DNA from: Erythrophleum ivorense | Lineage: Eukaryota; Streptophyta; Magnoliopsida; Fabales; Fabaceae | NCBI GenBank assembly: GCA_026724425.1 | Contig: JAIUCV010000011.1 | Span: forward strand, 6,655,501 to 6,719,500 | Length of the DNA stretch: 64,000 bases | Direction of reading: 5' to 3' | In this document: piece by piece, positions 36,271-49,693 of the stretch | How positions within the stretch are numbered: the first letter of the stretch is position 1 | Layout: every line of letters begins with the position of its first letter | Position numbers and translations under genes: made by a program | Notes under the pieces: generated by a model | The model's database searches: none | What the model was told of the DNA's origin: nothing | The model's input: the letters and a program-made list of their open reading frames with translations, nothing else

Positions 36271-36929
36271 GTTTTTACCACTGAGAGGTTTCAATTAGTT
36301 AGAAGTCGACCCTTTTGCTTTGAAAACTTTTGATTTAACTTCCTTCCATGTAACACAATTATATATAATGCTTAGAATGAAAAAAAATATAGTTTTGCTA
36401 CCTTTAGGGTTCACAAAAATTATGTACTCTTTAGTATTGACTAAGAAGTTAGAACAAAATTTGGATTGACAATATTAATAATTGTATTCAAGACTTGGAA
36501 GTGAAGTTAACTCACATCTAATCAAATATAGATAATGAGCATATGTTTCATCTGAAAAAAGAGTGTTAACATCAACGTGAATTATGATATGATTGTTAGA
36601 AATTTTTATGGGCTCAAAAGGCTAGGCAAGAATGGCAACAAAATTGGGACATAATTACTAAATATTTCCATAACCTAGTGAAAAAAGGCAAATTAACAGC
36701 CACATTTCCTGTCTTAAAGGAGATGACAAAGAATGAATACAAGACCAAAATCAAATTGAGAACTTCATAATTATATATTTTACTCAAGTCTTTGCTAATC
36801 ATTCTTTGATTTCAGTGGATCAAATTAGATGTATGCTACAATCAATCAATGTTCCTCAGCTAAATCAACATCATCTCAGATCTCTCTGCCAAGGAATTTT
36901 TGAGGCTAAACTTGAGTAGGCATTGACCC

Positions 36930-38260
36930 AATGAAAATCAAATGGTGTGCTTGGTCCTGATGGTTTCCATGTCATATTTTTCAACATTATTGGGAGATTG
37001 TTAAATATGACATTTGTAACTTAGTCTTTAGTTTCTTTCAAAAGGGATACTTGCTAAAAGTGTTGAACCATTCTTATATTGTCCTTATCCCAAAATATGA
37101 TCATCCCTAATCATTTTAGAATTTTTGGCCTATTAGCTTGTGCAATGTGATTTATAAATTGATTTCTAAAATAATCTATTACAAGTTAAAGGTTATCCTA
37201 CAAGATATAATTACACAGAACCAAAATGTTTTTTTATTAGTTAGGCTAATATTTGATAACATTATTATGATGGTTGAGCTTATGCATAAGATCCAGCATA
37301 CCAAACTAAACAAGCAAGGATGGTGTGCTTATAAGTTTGACATTGCCAAAGTCTATGATAAAGTTTTTTGGAACTTTGTTGAAGCAATCTTAAAGCAAAT
37401 GAATTTTCCAAACCGTTGGGTATAGATTATTATGCAATGTGTGCAAGCCATTAAGTATCAAGTTCTAGTGAATGGGCAACCTATAGCTTGCTTCACACTT
37501 CAACAAGGATTATGACAAGAAGATCCATTGTCAACTTATCTCTTCATTTTGTGTACTAACGTCCTATCTTGCATGATTTTTAAAGAAGAACTATGGAAGG
37601 ATATTAGATTGGTGAAGGATGCTCTTGCAATTTCCCACTTGATGTATGCTAATGACATAATACCTTTTTTCCAAGCTACGAAGGAGATATGCCTTAAGGT
37701 TAATGAGATTTGGGATCGTTATAGCAAACTTTCTAGACAAACCATTAATACCAATAAATTAGAAGTGGTCATCAACCTCAACATCTCACATTATTTGAAA
37801 TAGGAATATGCTAACATCTAAGGGGCACCTTTTAAATCTAGATTAGGTATGTACCTTGGCATACAATGTTATGTTGGTCATGTAAAAACTCCAAGTTTAC
37901 CAAGAATTGGTTGCAAGAGTGGCTAAAATACTCCAAACTTGGAAATCTATTCTTCTTTCTCAAGTAGCAAAGGTCACTTTAATCACTTTCATTCTCAATT
38001 CAACTCTAGTATACCCATTATCATGCTTTGCATTGCCTCAGAAAATATTGTAAACAAATTTATATAAGGATTGCAAACTTCTTTTGGCAATTCAAGAATG
38101 CTAAACCTAAAATACATTTGCTTCAATGGTTAGAGTTATGTCTCCCTCGCTCTGAGGGAGGACTTAGATTTTGCAACATTAATTTCTTCAACCAAGCTTT
38201 ATTAACCAAACGTATTTGGCAACTCATAGCACTTAGCGAACATTCCCTCTTTTCTTAACT
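36930..38260 (+). pseudogene. LINE reverse transcriptase, inactivated
   Basis: Motifs in order: NGVLGPDGFH (about 36940), LCNVIYKLISKI (37138), WCAYKFDIAKVYDKVFW (about 37320), LQQGL followed by a stop and EDPLS (about 37500), and YANDIIPF at 37645-37668 in place of (F/Y)ADD, so one catalytic Asp is Asn. Then RIANFFWQ and LCLPRSEGGLRFCN (38070-38180), typical of the region after RT. Confidence 0.8.
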
Positions 38261-38659
38261 GTTAAGACTTAAGTATTACAAGTTTGGGATCTATGGTGAT
38301 TTAACTTCACACTCAACAATCAGTTGGATGTGACATAGAATTAAAAAAAAACTAGCTCATTAATTTTTAACCATTTATGGTGATGTATAAGAGATAGTTC
38401 CTTAATTCCCATTTTTAACCACCATTGGTGCCCGATGTAGTCTGACCCTCCAACTTCCATCCAAAAGGTTGGGGATCTTATACTGCATACTCAAGTTGTT
38501 GGAATAGTCGTTTGGTTAACCACTATTATCCTAAGAATATGGCACAACAAATTCTTCAAACTCCTTTTTCTATCACTAGACAATTGAATCAGTTATTTTG
38601 GTCTGAAATGACTATAGGTGCTTATACGGTGTCACAAGGGTATAAAATGTTAGGGCAAC

Positions 38660-38900
38660 AGGTGGAGTTCTGACACCTACCTTGTTGTTTTGCTTGGAAT
38701 CAACTTTGGAAGCTTCATTTGCCAATACGCATTATCTTATTTATGTGGAGTTTACTTCGTCAAAATTTACCTATGATGACCATCTTTCATCAACATCATT
38801 TTTATTTTAAGGATGGATGCAAATTTTGAGAACATGCAGAGGAATCATATAACCATGTGTTTTTTTTATGTCCCTTTGTCAAAGCTATTTAGTTTATATC
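38660..38900 (+). pseudogene. LINE zf-RVT region
   Basis: Reads FAWNQLWKLHLPIRIILFMW, LRQNLPMM and a Cys/His-type segment ending FLCPFVKAI, the zinc-binding domain that follows RT in plant LINEs. Contains a stop. Confidence 0.65.
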
Positions 38901-39008
38901 TACATTGGGCCTAGTCTTAGATTAGTTTACAATTCCTAATATTTGGGAATGCTTGAAATAGTAGTTAGAAAATGCTCAACAATTCTTACTTTATCAAGTC
39001 TGTTTAAC

Positions 39009-40388
39009 TTATGCTCACCAGAATAATGACACTATAAGTATATGGGTCGTAAGAATAATACATGATGAGTCAAGATCGTTCTCTCAGAGAATCAATACAA
39101 TTAGTGATTAGGCATTGGAGTTCTCATATTCATTTTAGTTAAACAAATCAAATTGTGATTGAGTTTTTGTGAAAATTAATTCAAGTTCAATTAACAATAA
39201 TAAAAATGGTTCTAAAAGCAAACAAGTAATTAAAAACAACATAGGAATTCTAATCCTCTTTTTACACAATGTCAATCATTTTCTTTTTTAATTAATTGGC
39301 TTAATGTCAATTTTAGAATCAAAGGTCTAATTAGGTAAAAATGTCTTTTGATCCATTCAAACCCATATATCAACTCAACTCTTTAATATTTCAAATGAGA
39401 AGTTAACATACAATTAAGCTCAGACTTATCTAGACTACCTAGGGCTCTTAAGTATATTTCTATCTCAAGTGCAAATTATACTATATTTTATCCTAAGTTG
39501 CTCAATCAATGGTCTATAAGTAATTCCCTTCTTTCAAAGGCTAACTATAAAATCTATAATCAAACTAGAGGTGACCAATCAATAGAATGAAACCATAATT
39601 TAGATTAAGCACTAAAATTTTCAATAATCCAACATAATCAAAAGGGAAATAATCTCCAAAGTTTAAAAGTTCATAGAATCCCTAAGGGTTACACGATTTA
39701 GCCACTCATGGCTTGAAATCCATAAACAAGTTCAGCAAACATAACAACAAATACATCAACTTCAAGAGAAGATGGAGTATAAACACCTAATTGGAAGAAT
39801 CTTGCACAGAATCAACGATTTTTCAATTAATATGAAGCTTTCCCAACACCTCTTATGCGTTTTCCCACTCTCCCAGTTGACCAGAACGCCTCTCCTTTGC
39901 TGAATGACGAAGCCCTAGCTTTCTCTCCCGCATTTTAGCTCGCAAATCAAAGCTAGGCATTTCTGAGGTTGATCTCGCTATGGCGAGAGCTTATAGGCGC
40001 CTAGGTTTCTACTAATCTCACTACTGCTGGCGTTATAGCTAGGAGCTCCCTGGAATTTATATGCATCGCGACTTCGCTATGGCGAAGTACCTTTCTTGCT
40101 ACAGCGAATTGTGTTCTAGCTATAGCGAGAGGACTTATTCTACTTGCCTTTTTACTTTTTAGCTTCCTTTTCTTTTCTCATTTCTTTTTACAATTTTTTA
40201 CTTTTCCCTGAGATAAAAATCAATCATAAAATGAGACTCAAACTGATAAATATATTGCAATTGAAACATTCTCTTTATTTTGTTTGATTGAATACAAATT
40301 TAGCCATATTAGTCAAGAGAAAAGTACTTTGCCTCCCTAATTTATTATAAAATATATCTCTTTCTCACCTAAAATTAAGGAGTCATCA
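39009..40388 (-). repeat. Diverged Athila-like LTR (second locus)
   Basis: Aligns along its length with 48267-49678, from TTATGCTCAC to GGAGTCATCA. It includes the CTATGGCGAG/CTATAGCGAG palindrome region at about 39975-40130. It is clearly more diverged than the pair at 48267 and 59325. Confidence 0.85.
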
Positions 40389-43135
40389 AACTCCCACACA
40401 CCTAGATCCGTGCTTGTCCTCAAGCAATTCCTAAAAAATATCAATCAATGTGGTTGTTAACTACTTTTCCATGATAAACACTCAATCAACCAAAATTTCA
40501 AACTCCCCCACACTTAAAGTGAAACCAATGTCAGAAGCAGAAGCTCAGCAAAACTCAATCTAAATTTTGAAACCAATGTACTCATAGCAACACCCTCCTG
40601 ATTTCTAAAGTGTGTGTGTGCTCCACAGACAGTTTTTTAAGAAGTAATCAAATAATCTTCAATACACCTTCAATGTATTTTCAAGACCCAGTCCAACTAT
40701 CTACTCTAACTTCAATCGTCAGAATTCATTAAGAGATGTCTTTATTGTTCAACAGAGTACTACTCTCAGCACAATTATTCTCATTCTTTTCTTTTCTTTT
40801 CTTTTTTTTCAATTTCTCCTCCTTAATTCTCTTAGTCCTTTAGACGCAAATGGCAACATTGATGATGAAGCCACCTGGTTACTCAGATTAAAGAAATTCT
40901 CAGAGTGCTCACTAACAAACTCTTAGTTTCACTACTGTTTGACGCGAAAATTCACACTTTTTAGTGCAAACTCCCAGTTACTAAGTGATTTCAACCATTA
41001 GGGTAGAAAGATTTTTTTATGCACTAAATATTCCTTTCAAATGACAATCAGATATCCATCAGAAGTAGATAAATTTAGGGAGATCTAAAAAAAATAAATG
41101 AGGGCTAACTAAAGAAAAAGCTTGAATTACTTCAATAATCATCATGCTGAGAAGTGCTTCTATTATGGGTGTATACTATAACTACATTACTTGCTTTATT
41201 CATTTCAAGTTTGTCTAACCCCACATTCATTGTTAGTATTCATATAAAGCAAGGGGGCTGAATCTAATTAAAACCTGGTTAAAATTAAGGGCATTATAGT
41301 GGACTGATTATTATTGATATAATTATCCTTATTGTTTAAATTTGTATGTCCGCTTAGCCTATATTTTTCTTCTCCCATACTTAAAGATAACATTATCCAC
41401 AATATGCAAAAGAAGAGATACAAGAAGTAGAAAAATAAAAGTAGACTGGGGCGGAGGTAAAGGATGTAAGGAGATAGAAAGAAATAAGACTCCCTTGATA
41501 GGAAAAATTAAGGAAGAGAGGGATGCGCGCGAACAACTCTTATATCTGAGAGACCAAAAATATATAGAGACTACGCAACAAACAATAAGTTAGCATTAGA
41601 TATAAGACATCAATTATAAAACTAGCCAATGCATAATCCAAAAGTATGATGATATACAATAATCCATATACAGTTATCTAAAATTTAAAGCAGAGTGATA
41701 AGAAGGATCATGCAAATAACAGAAAAGCCCTAAGAGTCAGAGGGCCCAGGCATATCCTGCAGTGCAAGGTCTTGTAGAAGAACAATGACCGAGGACTACA
41801 GAACCTCTAGAGGTGGAGAGGCAAGCATCAGATAATCCACAAGCATCTGCAGTTGATCCTTCATTGATAGGGCATGCCCTTCTAGCTTGTTAATGGATTC
41901 CCTTATCCAGCCCTCAAATTGAGTTTGAGGTGGTGCATGCTATATCATCAGCTCTAGAGTACCCACTTGCTACTGTGGAGGAGGAGGTGGAGATGCTTTA
42001 GGTTGTGCTTGTACTGGTGTTTGGTGTCTGCGGGGTCTTCTCAGCTCATCCTTCATGCTGTCATATTTAAAAGGCCCTTTTGGCTTGAACTGAGCATCAT
42101 TTTTGAAGACTCAACTTCCCCCTATTGTGAGTAACTCAGTGAGCATGTGGGGATATGTCAAGCTTACCTTATTTGATCTTGCCACTTGCTTGAAATTGAG
42201 GATCATAAGATGGGGAATATTCACCCGCTGCCTGGTCATGAAGCACAAAATCAACACAGCTCATTTCGAACCTATGAGAACTCGTCAAAATGTTACTAGT
42301 GATGAATTGCAGCCAATATCGAGTAAGCTTATTTAGTTGGTTGACTGGATATATTTTATTAGTCAACTTTGCGTATTCTTCATTTGCAATGGTTGTCTCT
42401 ACCTCTTCCTATAGAATAAATTGTTGATTCTCCAAGTAAGTCTGGAAGGCACATTTTACAACATCAGGTAATTCATAAAAGTCCTTAATGACCTTCTTAT
42501 TGATTCATATCCAGGTAGAGCGGCAATAGGATTCATCCTCGTCCTCCTCTATGTCTTTAAAATTTGCGTACAGTTCTTGGATCATTAGAGGAATCTGATG
42601 CACTGATTTTTTTATGAAACCGTGTCATCCATGCCATTCAAAATATCAGTAGCTGGGATCCAAGACATGGGGCTCATAGTATCGATCTTCAACTACCCCC
42701 CGGTCGAAGAAAAGCCGCTCAAAACGAAATTCGACTCTGAAATAAGCAAATCAGTCCTTGTCATAAGATTTCTTCTTCTGCTTCAAGGAAGATGCTTCAG
42801 CGGTCCCTGTTTACTTTTTGGGAGCCATAACTCTAAAATCCAAATAAAAATAAAAAAGAAATAAAAAAAGTAGCTATAGCAAATCATAGAACAAGCAGGG
42901 GTAAATGTGTTATCTACAGGCATAGTGATGAAAAGAAAAAAAAAGTGTAAATCCAATGAATGTGACATGCTGATACTATAAAAATGAACCTCGGAGAGCA
43001 AACAAGGGGTTAGGGAAAAAGAAACATTGAAGCAAACAAAGCAGGAAGAGCCCAGAAAAGAAATAGCACTTTCTGGAAAATGCTCAAACTCGCTACAGCC
43101 AATTGATTCTCGCTATAGCGAGAACGAACAATATT
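40389..43135 (-). repeat. 3' internal part of a diverged Athila-like element
   Basis: Homologous to 49679 to about 52400: purine-tract complement, spacer, and the 3' ORF remnant (about 41740-42830, minus strand). The ORF start reads MAPKK then a stop where the other copy reads MAPKKQ. An 18-bp perfect palindrome lies at 43107-43124. Gag and pol are absent, so this is a truncated copy joined to LINE sequence on the left. Confidence 0.75.
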
Positions 43136-44851
43136 CTTCAATGTTTTTGTCATTTACCTCGTGCCTTGGTTTTGATATGGACACATCTGTTGTTAGATTC
43201 CTTACCAACCTATACAAATTACACGAGGTTGATTATTCATATGTCTATGATTTTAAGTTTTATATTTTTACACTTCAGAACAGAAAATAAAAAAGAACCC
43301 ATAATATTTTTTTCAAAAAAAGAGATTTTGTTTTTTTATATTCAAAAATCATATAGGTAGATTAAATATAAAATAACAATTATGATGTAAAAATATATTC
43401 AATAATAGATTAAACCAAATGGGTCCCTGTACCTTAATAGTCTTAACCTTTTGAATGTTACATGGTTCTGGAAGAAAAAGAAGATTTATTGTCCTCCTAA
43501 TAATGTGAAAAGAAATTATATTGTAAGTTAAAAAAAAATTAAATAACATGGTTGAATCTCTCAACAGGAAAATATAATTTAAGATTTTGTCAACTTCATA
43601 AATAAGTGAATATATTCTATGCTTTTGATCTTTGTCATATGAAATTTCTTGAAGCAAACGACAAAGAAAGCAACTATTACATATATAATTTGTTAATGAT
43701 TTCTTTCTCTAAAAGCTAGCTCTTACATAGAAAAAAGGAAGTAGGCCTAATTAACTAGAAATAAAAGCCATATAGAATTCAATGAATATTTATCATTGCT
43801 GCATATAACATGTGACATAGGGCAATCTTAATTCGTTCATGTTAACGAGACCAGAAACAAAATGTTGAATCTAACTTAGTACCCAGATTTGCTTTGTACA
43901 ATGTTTGGGACAAATTGTAAATTTACTTACTTCTAATAAATTTTCTTTCTTGTAGTATTATGCTTACATTCTTTATTGACTTGAGATATGATTTTTATTG
44001 GCAAAATTTACATTAACACTTTGCTATTCATTCCATCCTATAGGTTTTTCAACAACTTCCTGTGACACTACTGGTGAAAGGTCTATCGCAAGAAAGGAGT
44101 AGCCCAATATAAGGTGTTTGTGCAACTTGGTCCTTTAATTTTGATTTATATAAAAATTCTTACAATTTTCATAGTATTTTGGCCTATAGTTGAGGGGCCC
44201 TTCTTGGCTCAATGAAACAATCGATCTTCTTATGAATGCCAATTTTTGTGCATATTATAAATATTGTCTATCTGATTATATGAGTCAAGATAATACAAGT
44301 TTTTTCTCTTCTTATGTCATTCATATGCATTTTCTCCCCCACACTATTTCCACTGTTCATTGATTCTAGCATTTGATTTGCATTCTTATTTTAGGAGCAT
44401 TCAAAAATAAGTACCTATATAGACATTTTAGGTATGAACCAAAATTTTAGATTTGTGTATTTCTATAGATGCAAAAGCTTCCCACTCTAGTTTACTTGCT
44501 ATCCTATAGTTGGTTTAGAAAAATAGAAATTCCATTACTTTATAAAACTTAAGGTTATAAAACTGCGATCAAAACTTAAGGTTATAAAAATCATTTTTTA
44601 TCAACAATGTTGTTATACATAATTTAAGAAAATATTATGTTAAACTTTCTAATTTTGTATTATTAATTCTCATTCATTTATAAAAAGAGTTCATAAATAA
44701 ACTGAATTAAATGTAGTGAATAGGAACAAGAGTTGCATAGACGTCCAAAAATTCTTTATTAGTTTCTTCTCATGTTCGTAGATGGATTATTAGGAATATT
44801 CCACTTTTGTAGTAATTCGTGGGCCCTGTATTTGTCCATGTGTGATTGCAT
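43136..44851. other. AT-rich DNA without recognisable features
   Basis: I see no coding region, LTR or terminal repeat. Short ORFs are not supported by any family motif. Confidence 0.5.
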
Positions 44852-47800
44852 CACTACAGCAAATTTGTAGTTACTTGCAAGAATTCACCAAAAATAAAAC
44901 TTTAAGGATATTCAAGATGCCAACAAATTACTAGTCTGTTTTTACAGGGATGGATGCATGAATCGACATCCATGCAACTATCATTATCATTTTGATATTT
45001 TAAAATTAAGGGTAAATTATTTTAAAAAAAATTAATTATATTTTTTATAATTATAAAATATACAAAAAAAATTTATAAAATTAAAATATAATCAAAATAT
45101 TAGACACAGATTCACCTCTTTCTTTTGCAAAATATAATCAAAATATAATCAGACTTATGCAAAGAAAAAGAGAAAAGAAGTGGAACCAATGGATCTATTA
45201 TTGTGGGCCTCACCTTTTTCCTTTTTTTTTGTAAGATATTTATTTTACAAAAGAAAATCCCTGGACCAAATTATTTTTATAAATAATATTTATTTTTTTA
45301 TTAAAAATATAATTTTTTGACTTTGATTATGATTTGTGGTATTTTCTATCATAGTTATGTCATAATTTTCTTTTCTAATTATGTGCTTCAAAGCTAGATT
45401 AGAGGAAGGAAACAAAAGAAGCATAAGTAATATTTGTTCTTTTATTTATTTTCTTGGGTAATGAAATCTTTGAAGTTTTAGATTTTTTTTAAAATAATTT
45501 TATGTTTATATCCATATGTTTCTAATTATTAATATGAAGTTAATTCTGTTTTTTATATTCTATGTTTTCTAATTAATCATGGAGAAGGATTGGATGCAAA
45601 TTAAGAATAGAGCACATCCTATATATAGAAAAGGAGTTACTGAGTTCTTAAATTTTGCATTTGAACAAACAAATAAGGAAGATATTTATTGCCCATGTGT
45701 TAAATGTAATAATCTTAAGAAAAAAACCTGAGAAGAAGTTGAAGGAGATTTACTATAATATGGAATTGTTGCAAATTATATAACATGGTATAAGCATGGA
45801 GAGGATCTAGATGTGGCATCTATTGACTTAAGTGATAGTGATGAATCTGATAGGGAATCAATTCAAAACATGTTAATGGATCATTTTGGGGCTTGGGATC
45901 CAAAGGAGCCTAATGAAGATGCAAGCATATTCTATAAATTGTTGAATGATTCTGAACAAAGCTTATATCCAAATTGCAAAAAGTTTTCCAAATTGTCATT
46001 TTTGATGAAATTGTTCCATATAAAATGTCTTGGTGGTTGGAGTAATAAATCATTTTCTATGTTACTCCAATTGTTGAATGATGCATTTCCTAAAGGAATA
46101 CAATTGCCAAAATCTTATTATGAAGCAAGAAAGATCTTTCGAGATCTTGGATTAGATTATATAAAGATTAATGCTTGCGAAAAAGATTGTATGCTATTTT
46201 GGAATGAGCATTCAAAACTAGATTATTGTGTGGTTTGTGGCACCTCTAGATAGAAATATGAAAATAAGAATTCTAAAAGTAAAAAAATTCCTAGAAAGAT
46301 TCTTCATTATTTTCCCATAACTACAAGATTGAAAAGATTGTATATGTCAAATAAAATAACATCAGAAATGACATGGCATTATGACAAGTGTGTGGACGAT
46401 GGTGTTTTAAGACACCCTGCTGATTCAGAAGCATGGAAAAATTTTGATAACTTACACAAGTCCTTTGCTTCTAAGCCACGCAATAATAGGCTTGGTTTAG
46501 CTAGTGATGGATTTAATCCCTTTAGCAACATGAGTACTCAATATAGTATTTGGCCCGTGGTATTGATTCCTTTTAATTTACCACCTTGAAAGTGTATGAA
46601 GGATCCATATATGATATTATCATTACTCATTCCTGGGCCAAAAGGCCCAGGAGATGATATTGATGTATGCTTACAGCCTTTAATAAATGAGTTAAAAGAA
46701 TTATGGGAAATAGGTGTTGAAACTTATGATGCATCACGAAAACAAAATTTTAGCATGCATGCAGCAATTTTATGGACAATTAATGACTTTCCAGCATATG
46801 AAAATTTATCCGGGTGGAATACTAAAGGAAGCTTGGCTTGCCCATCTTGTAACATGGAAACTCGTTCTATGTATTTGAAAAATGGAAAAAAATATTGTTT
46901 CCTGGGACACCGTCTCTTTTTACCAATTAAACATAGATGGCGACATGAAAAAAATTTGTTTGATGGCACAAAGGAGGTAGAGCATCCTCCTAAGCAACTT
47001 TTGGGAAAGATGTACTTCATCAGATTCATGATCTAAAGGGGTTAGTGTTAGGAAAATATGCCAAGAAGAGGAAGAAAAATAAAATGGAGCATTCAAGGGG
47101 TTGGCTTAAGAAAAGTATCTTCTTTCAATTGCCATATTGGAATACTTTATTGTTATGACATAATTTGGATGTCATGCATATTGAAAAGAATATTTGTGAT
47201 AACATTATGGGGACATTGATGAATGTTCTAGGAAAAACAAAGGATAATTTGAAAACTAGATTGGACTTACAAGCCTTAGACATTAGAGCTGACCTACATC
47301 CCATACAACAAGGTGATAAGGTGTCAATACCAGCATCTGGTTACATGTTGACTAATAATGAAAAAAACATTTTGTGTGATTTCTTGAAGAATGTCAAAGT
47401 TTCAAATGGGCATTCTTCTAATGTTGTTATATATGTGAAAACAAAGGAACAAAAAATCTTTAGATTAAAAAGTCATGATTGTCATGTCCTTATGGAGTGC
47501 TTCCTTCCACTTACACTACGTGGATTATTAGCAAATGAAAATATTCGTAAACCGTTGATTGAGTTATGTTCTTTTTTTAAAGAGTTATGTTGCAAAGTTC
47601 TTACTATGGAAAAGTTGGATCAAATTGAAACTCAAATTGCTTATATACTTTGCAAGCTTGAAATCATATTTCCTCTTTCATTTTTTGATGTCATGGTCCA
47701 CTTACCAATACACTTAGCACAAGAAGCTAAGATTGCGGGGCCAATCCATTATTTTTGGATGTATCCTATTGAAAGGTAATTGAATCTCCTTTCATCTTAC

Positions 47801-48266
47801 TTATATAATTCTAAATGTTTTTATCAATACCATATATAATATGTATATATTCATTATATGAAGGTACTTACGAACCTTGAAGGATTATATGCGTAATCAA
47901 GCTTATACAGAAAGTTCTATTGCAGAGGGATATATTGCAAATGAATATTTGAAATTTTGCTCAAGATACTTTCATGGAATTGAAACTAAATTCAATCATG
48001 TTGGGAGAAATTGGGATGGTGCTCCCAGTGAATTGTCTGGGCTTTCTATTTTTATGCAATCTGGTCGTCCTACTAGAGTAACTAAAATATCAAGAAAATT
48101 AAGTATGGAAGAAGTGAATCAAGCTCATCTTTATATCTTGAAAAATTGTGATGAAGTTATTCCATTTATTGAGTAAGTATATTTACTTTCAAGTCAGACA
48201 TTATCTTATTATATGTTCTTATCTATAAACATATTGGTTTTATTTATATAGAGTGAACTAAAAACT
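44852..48266 (+). mobile_element. Left half of a CACTA transposon with TNP2-type gene
   Basis: It begins with CACTACAGCAAA at 44852, followed by 730 bp of non-coding DNA and a plus-strand TNP2-type transposase gene. It is cut at 48267 by the LTR of the gypsy element. The bases before the terminus are CAT (44849-44851). Terminal and subterminal sequence differ from the right end at 4929 beyond CACTACA, so they may or may not belong to one family. Confidence 0.65.
45579..48266 (+). pseudogene. CACTA TNP2-type transposase, broken
   Basis: The ATG at 45579 opens a transposase-associated domain (EKDWMQIKNRAHPIYRKGV, CPCVKCNN). Then comes the Transposase_21 core: MTWHYDKCVDDGVLRHPADS, RLGLASDGFNPFSNMS, LIPGPKGPGDDIDVCLQPL, LDVMHIEKNICDNIMGTL. 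A DUF4218 region follows (FFKELCCK, DVMVHLPIHLAQEAKIAGPI). An intron at 47776-47863 splits YPIER from YLRTLKDYMRNQAY, and a second starts at 48173. Stops at 45729, near 45760, at 46251 and 46587, and a shift near 47000, disable it. The exon starting near 48252 is interrupted by the gypsy element. The protein would cut the CACTA ends. Confidence 0.85.
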
Positions 48267-49678
48267 TGATGCTCACTAAATAAAGACACCGCAAGTGTAT
48301 GGGTTGTAGATGTAGTGCGTGATGAATCAAAGTCGTTCCCTCAGAGAATTAGTACAATTGGCGATTAGGCATTAGAGTTCTCATGTTCATTTTAGTTAAA
48401 CAATCAATTTGCAATTGGGTTTTATGAAAATTACTTTAAATGTAGTTGACAATAATAAACGATAGTTGTATTTGAAAGTATGCAATTAAAAACACCCTAG
48501 GAATTTTAATCCCCTTTATCTCCAATGTCAATCATTCCCCTTTCAATTAAACGGCTTAATGCAAGTTTTAAAGTCAAGGTCTAATTATGTGCAATTGTCT
48601 TTCGATCCAATTGAACCCTTATATCCACTCACTCTTGATGTCTCAAGGAGTGGCTAATACTTAATTAAGCGCAGACCTTATCTTGACTACCTAGGGCCCT
48701 TGAGTATATCTCTATCTCAAGTGCAAATTAGATTATATCCAATCCTAAGTTGTTTAACCAATGGTCTATAAGCAATTCCTTTCTTTCAAAGGTTAATCAC
48801 CCAATCCACAATCAAACTAAAGGAGGCCACATAATAGAATGAACTATAATTCAAATTAAATACTAAAATTCTCAATAATCTGCATAATCAACAAGAAAAA
48901 CAATCTCCAAAGACTAAATGTTCATAAAATCCCTAAGGGTTACAAAATCTAGCCGCTCTTAGCTTGAATTCCACAGATAAATTTAGCAAACATATTAACT
49001 ATCATCAACTAGAAGGAAAGATGGAGTAAAAACACCTAATCGGAAGGATAATTGATAGATTTGATGGATTCCCAATCAAATTAAAGCTCCTCCAACACCC
49101 TTTGTGCATTTTCTTCTTCTCTTAGTCGGCCAGACGTTCTCCCTTTGCTAATGATCCAAAACCCTAGCTCTTGTGTCTATTTTAGCTTGCTAATTCAAAC
49201 TGTGCGTTTCAGGGTCCGATCTCTCTATGGCGAGGAGTACCTCTCACTATAGCGAGAGCTCATAAGTTCCCAGAATTCTACTGTTCTCGCTACTGCTTCA
49301 CTATGGCGAGCTTCTCCTTGGAATTTGTATGCCTCGCGACTTCACTATGGCGAAGTACCTTCCTCGCTACAGCGAGAGTGTATCCTCGCTACAGCGAATT
49401 GAGTTCTAGCTGTAACGAGAGGACTTGTTCCACTTGTACTTTTTCACTTCTCAGCTTCCCTCTCTCTTCTTAATTCTTTCTTCCTTCTTCTATTTTTCCT
49501 GAAATTGAAATCAATCATAGAGTGAGGCTCAAACTGATAAAGATATTACAATAAAACACTTTCCTTATTTTGTTTGATTGAATCAATTTTAATCCTATTA
49601 ATCACTAGGAAAGTAATTTACCTCCCTAATTTAATCTCAAATGTATTCTTTTTTTCATCCTAAATTAGGGAGTCATCA
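48267..49678 (-). repeat. Athila-like element, 3' LTR
   Basis: 1,412 bp, TGATGCTCAC to GGAGTCATCA. Contains palindrome variants at about 49225-49425; the 18-bp palindrome of the other copy is broken here to CTCTCACTATAGCGAGAG. Confidence 0.9.
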
Positions 49679-49693
49679 AACTCCCCCACACTT
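49679..49693 (-). other. Polypurine tract
   Basis: The minus strand reads AAGTGTGGGGGAGTT immediately before the LTR start TGATGACTCC, as is usual for Athila-type elements. Confidence 0.8.

Larger units (their letters stand above)
32636..39005 (+). mobile_element. Non-LTR retrotransposon (LINE, plant L1-like), degenerate
   Basis: Plus-strand remnants follow the usual order: ORF1 with DUF4283 and a CCHC knuckle, endonuclease, reverse transcriptase and zf-RVT. Stops and frameshifts occur throughout, and a hAT-like element sits in ORF1. The 3' end is cut by gypsy LTR sequence at 39009; no poly(A) tail or target duplication is visible. The 5' edge near 32636 is set by an ATG followed by a short ORF (MDPPNLEISFELVATES) and is uncertain. 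Confidence 0.75.

Noticed and set aside
43027..43657. Short ORFs in 43.0-43.7 kb
   Set aside because: The first overlaps the end of the gypsy fragment and the others are in AT-rich DNA with no family motif.
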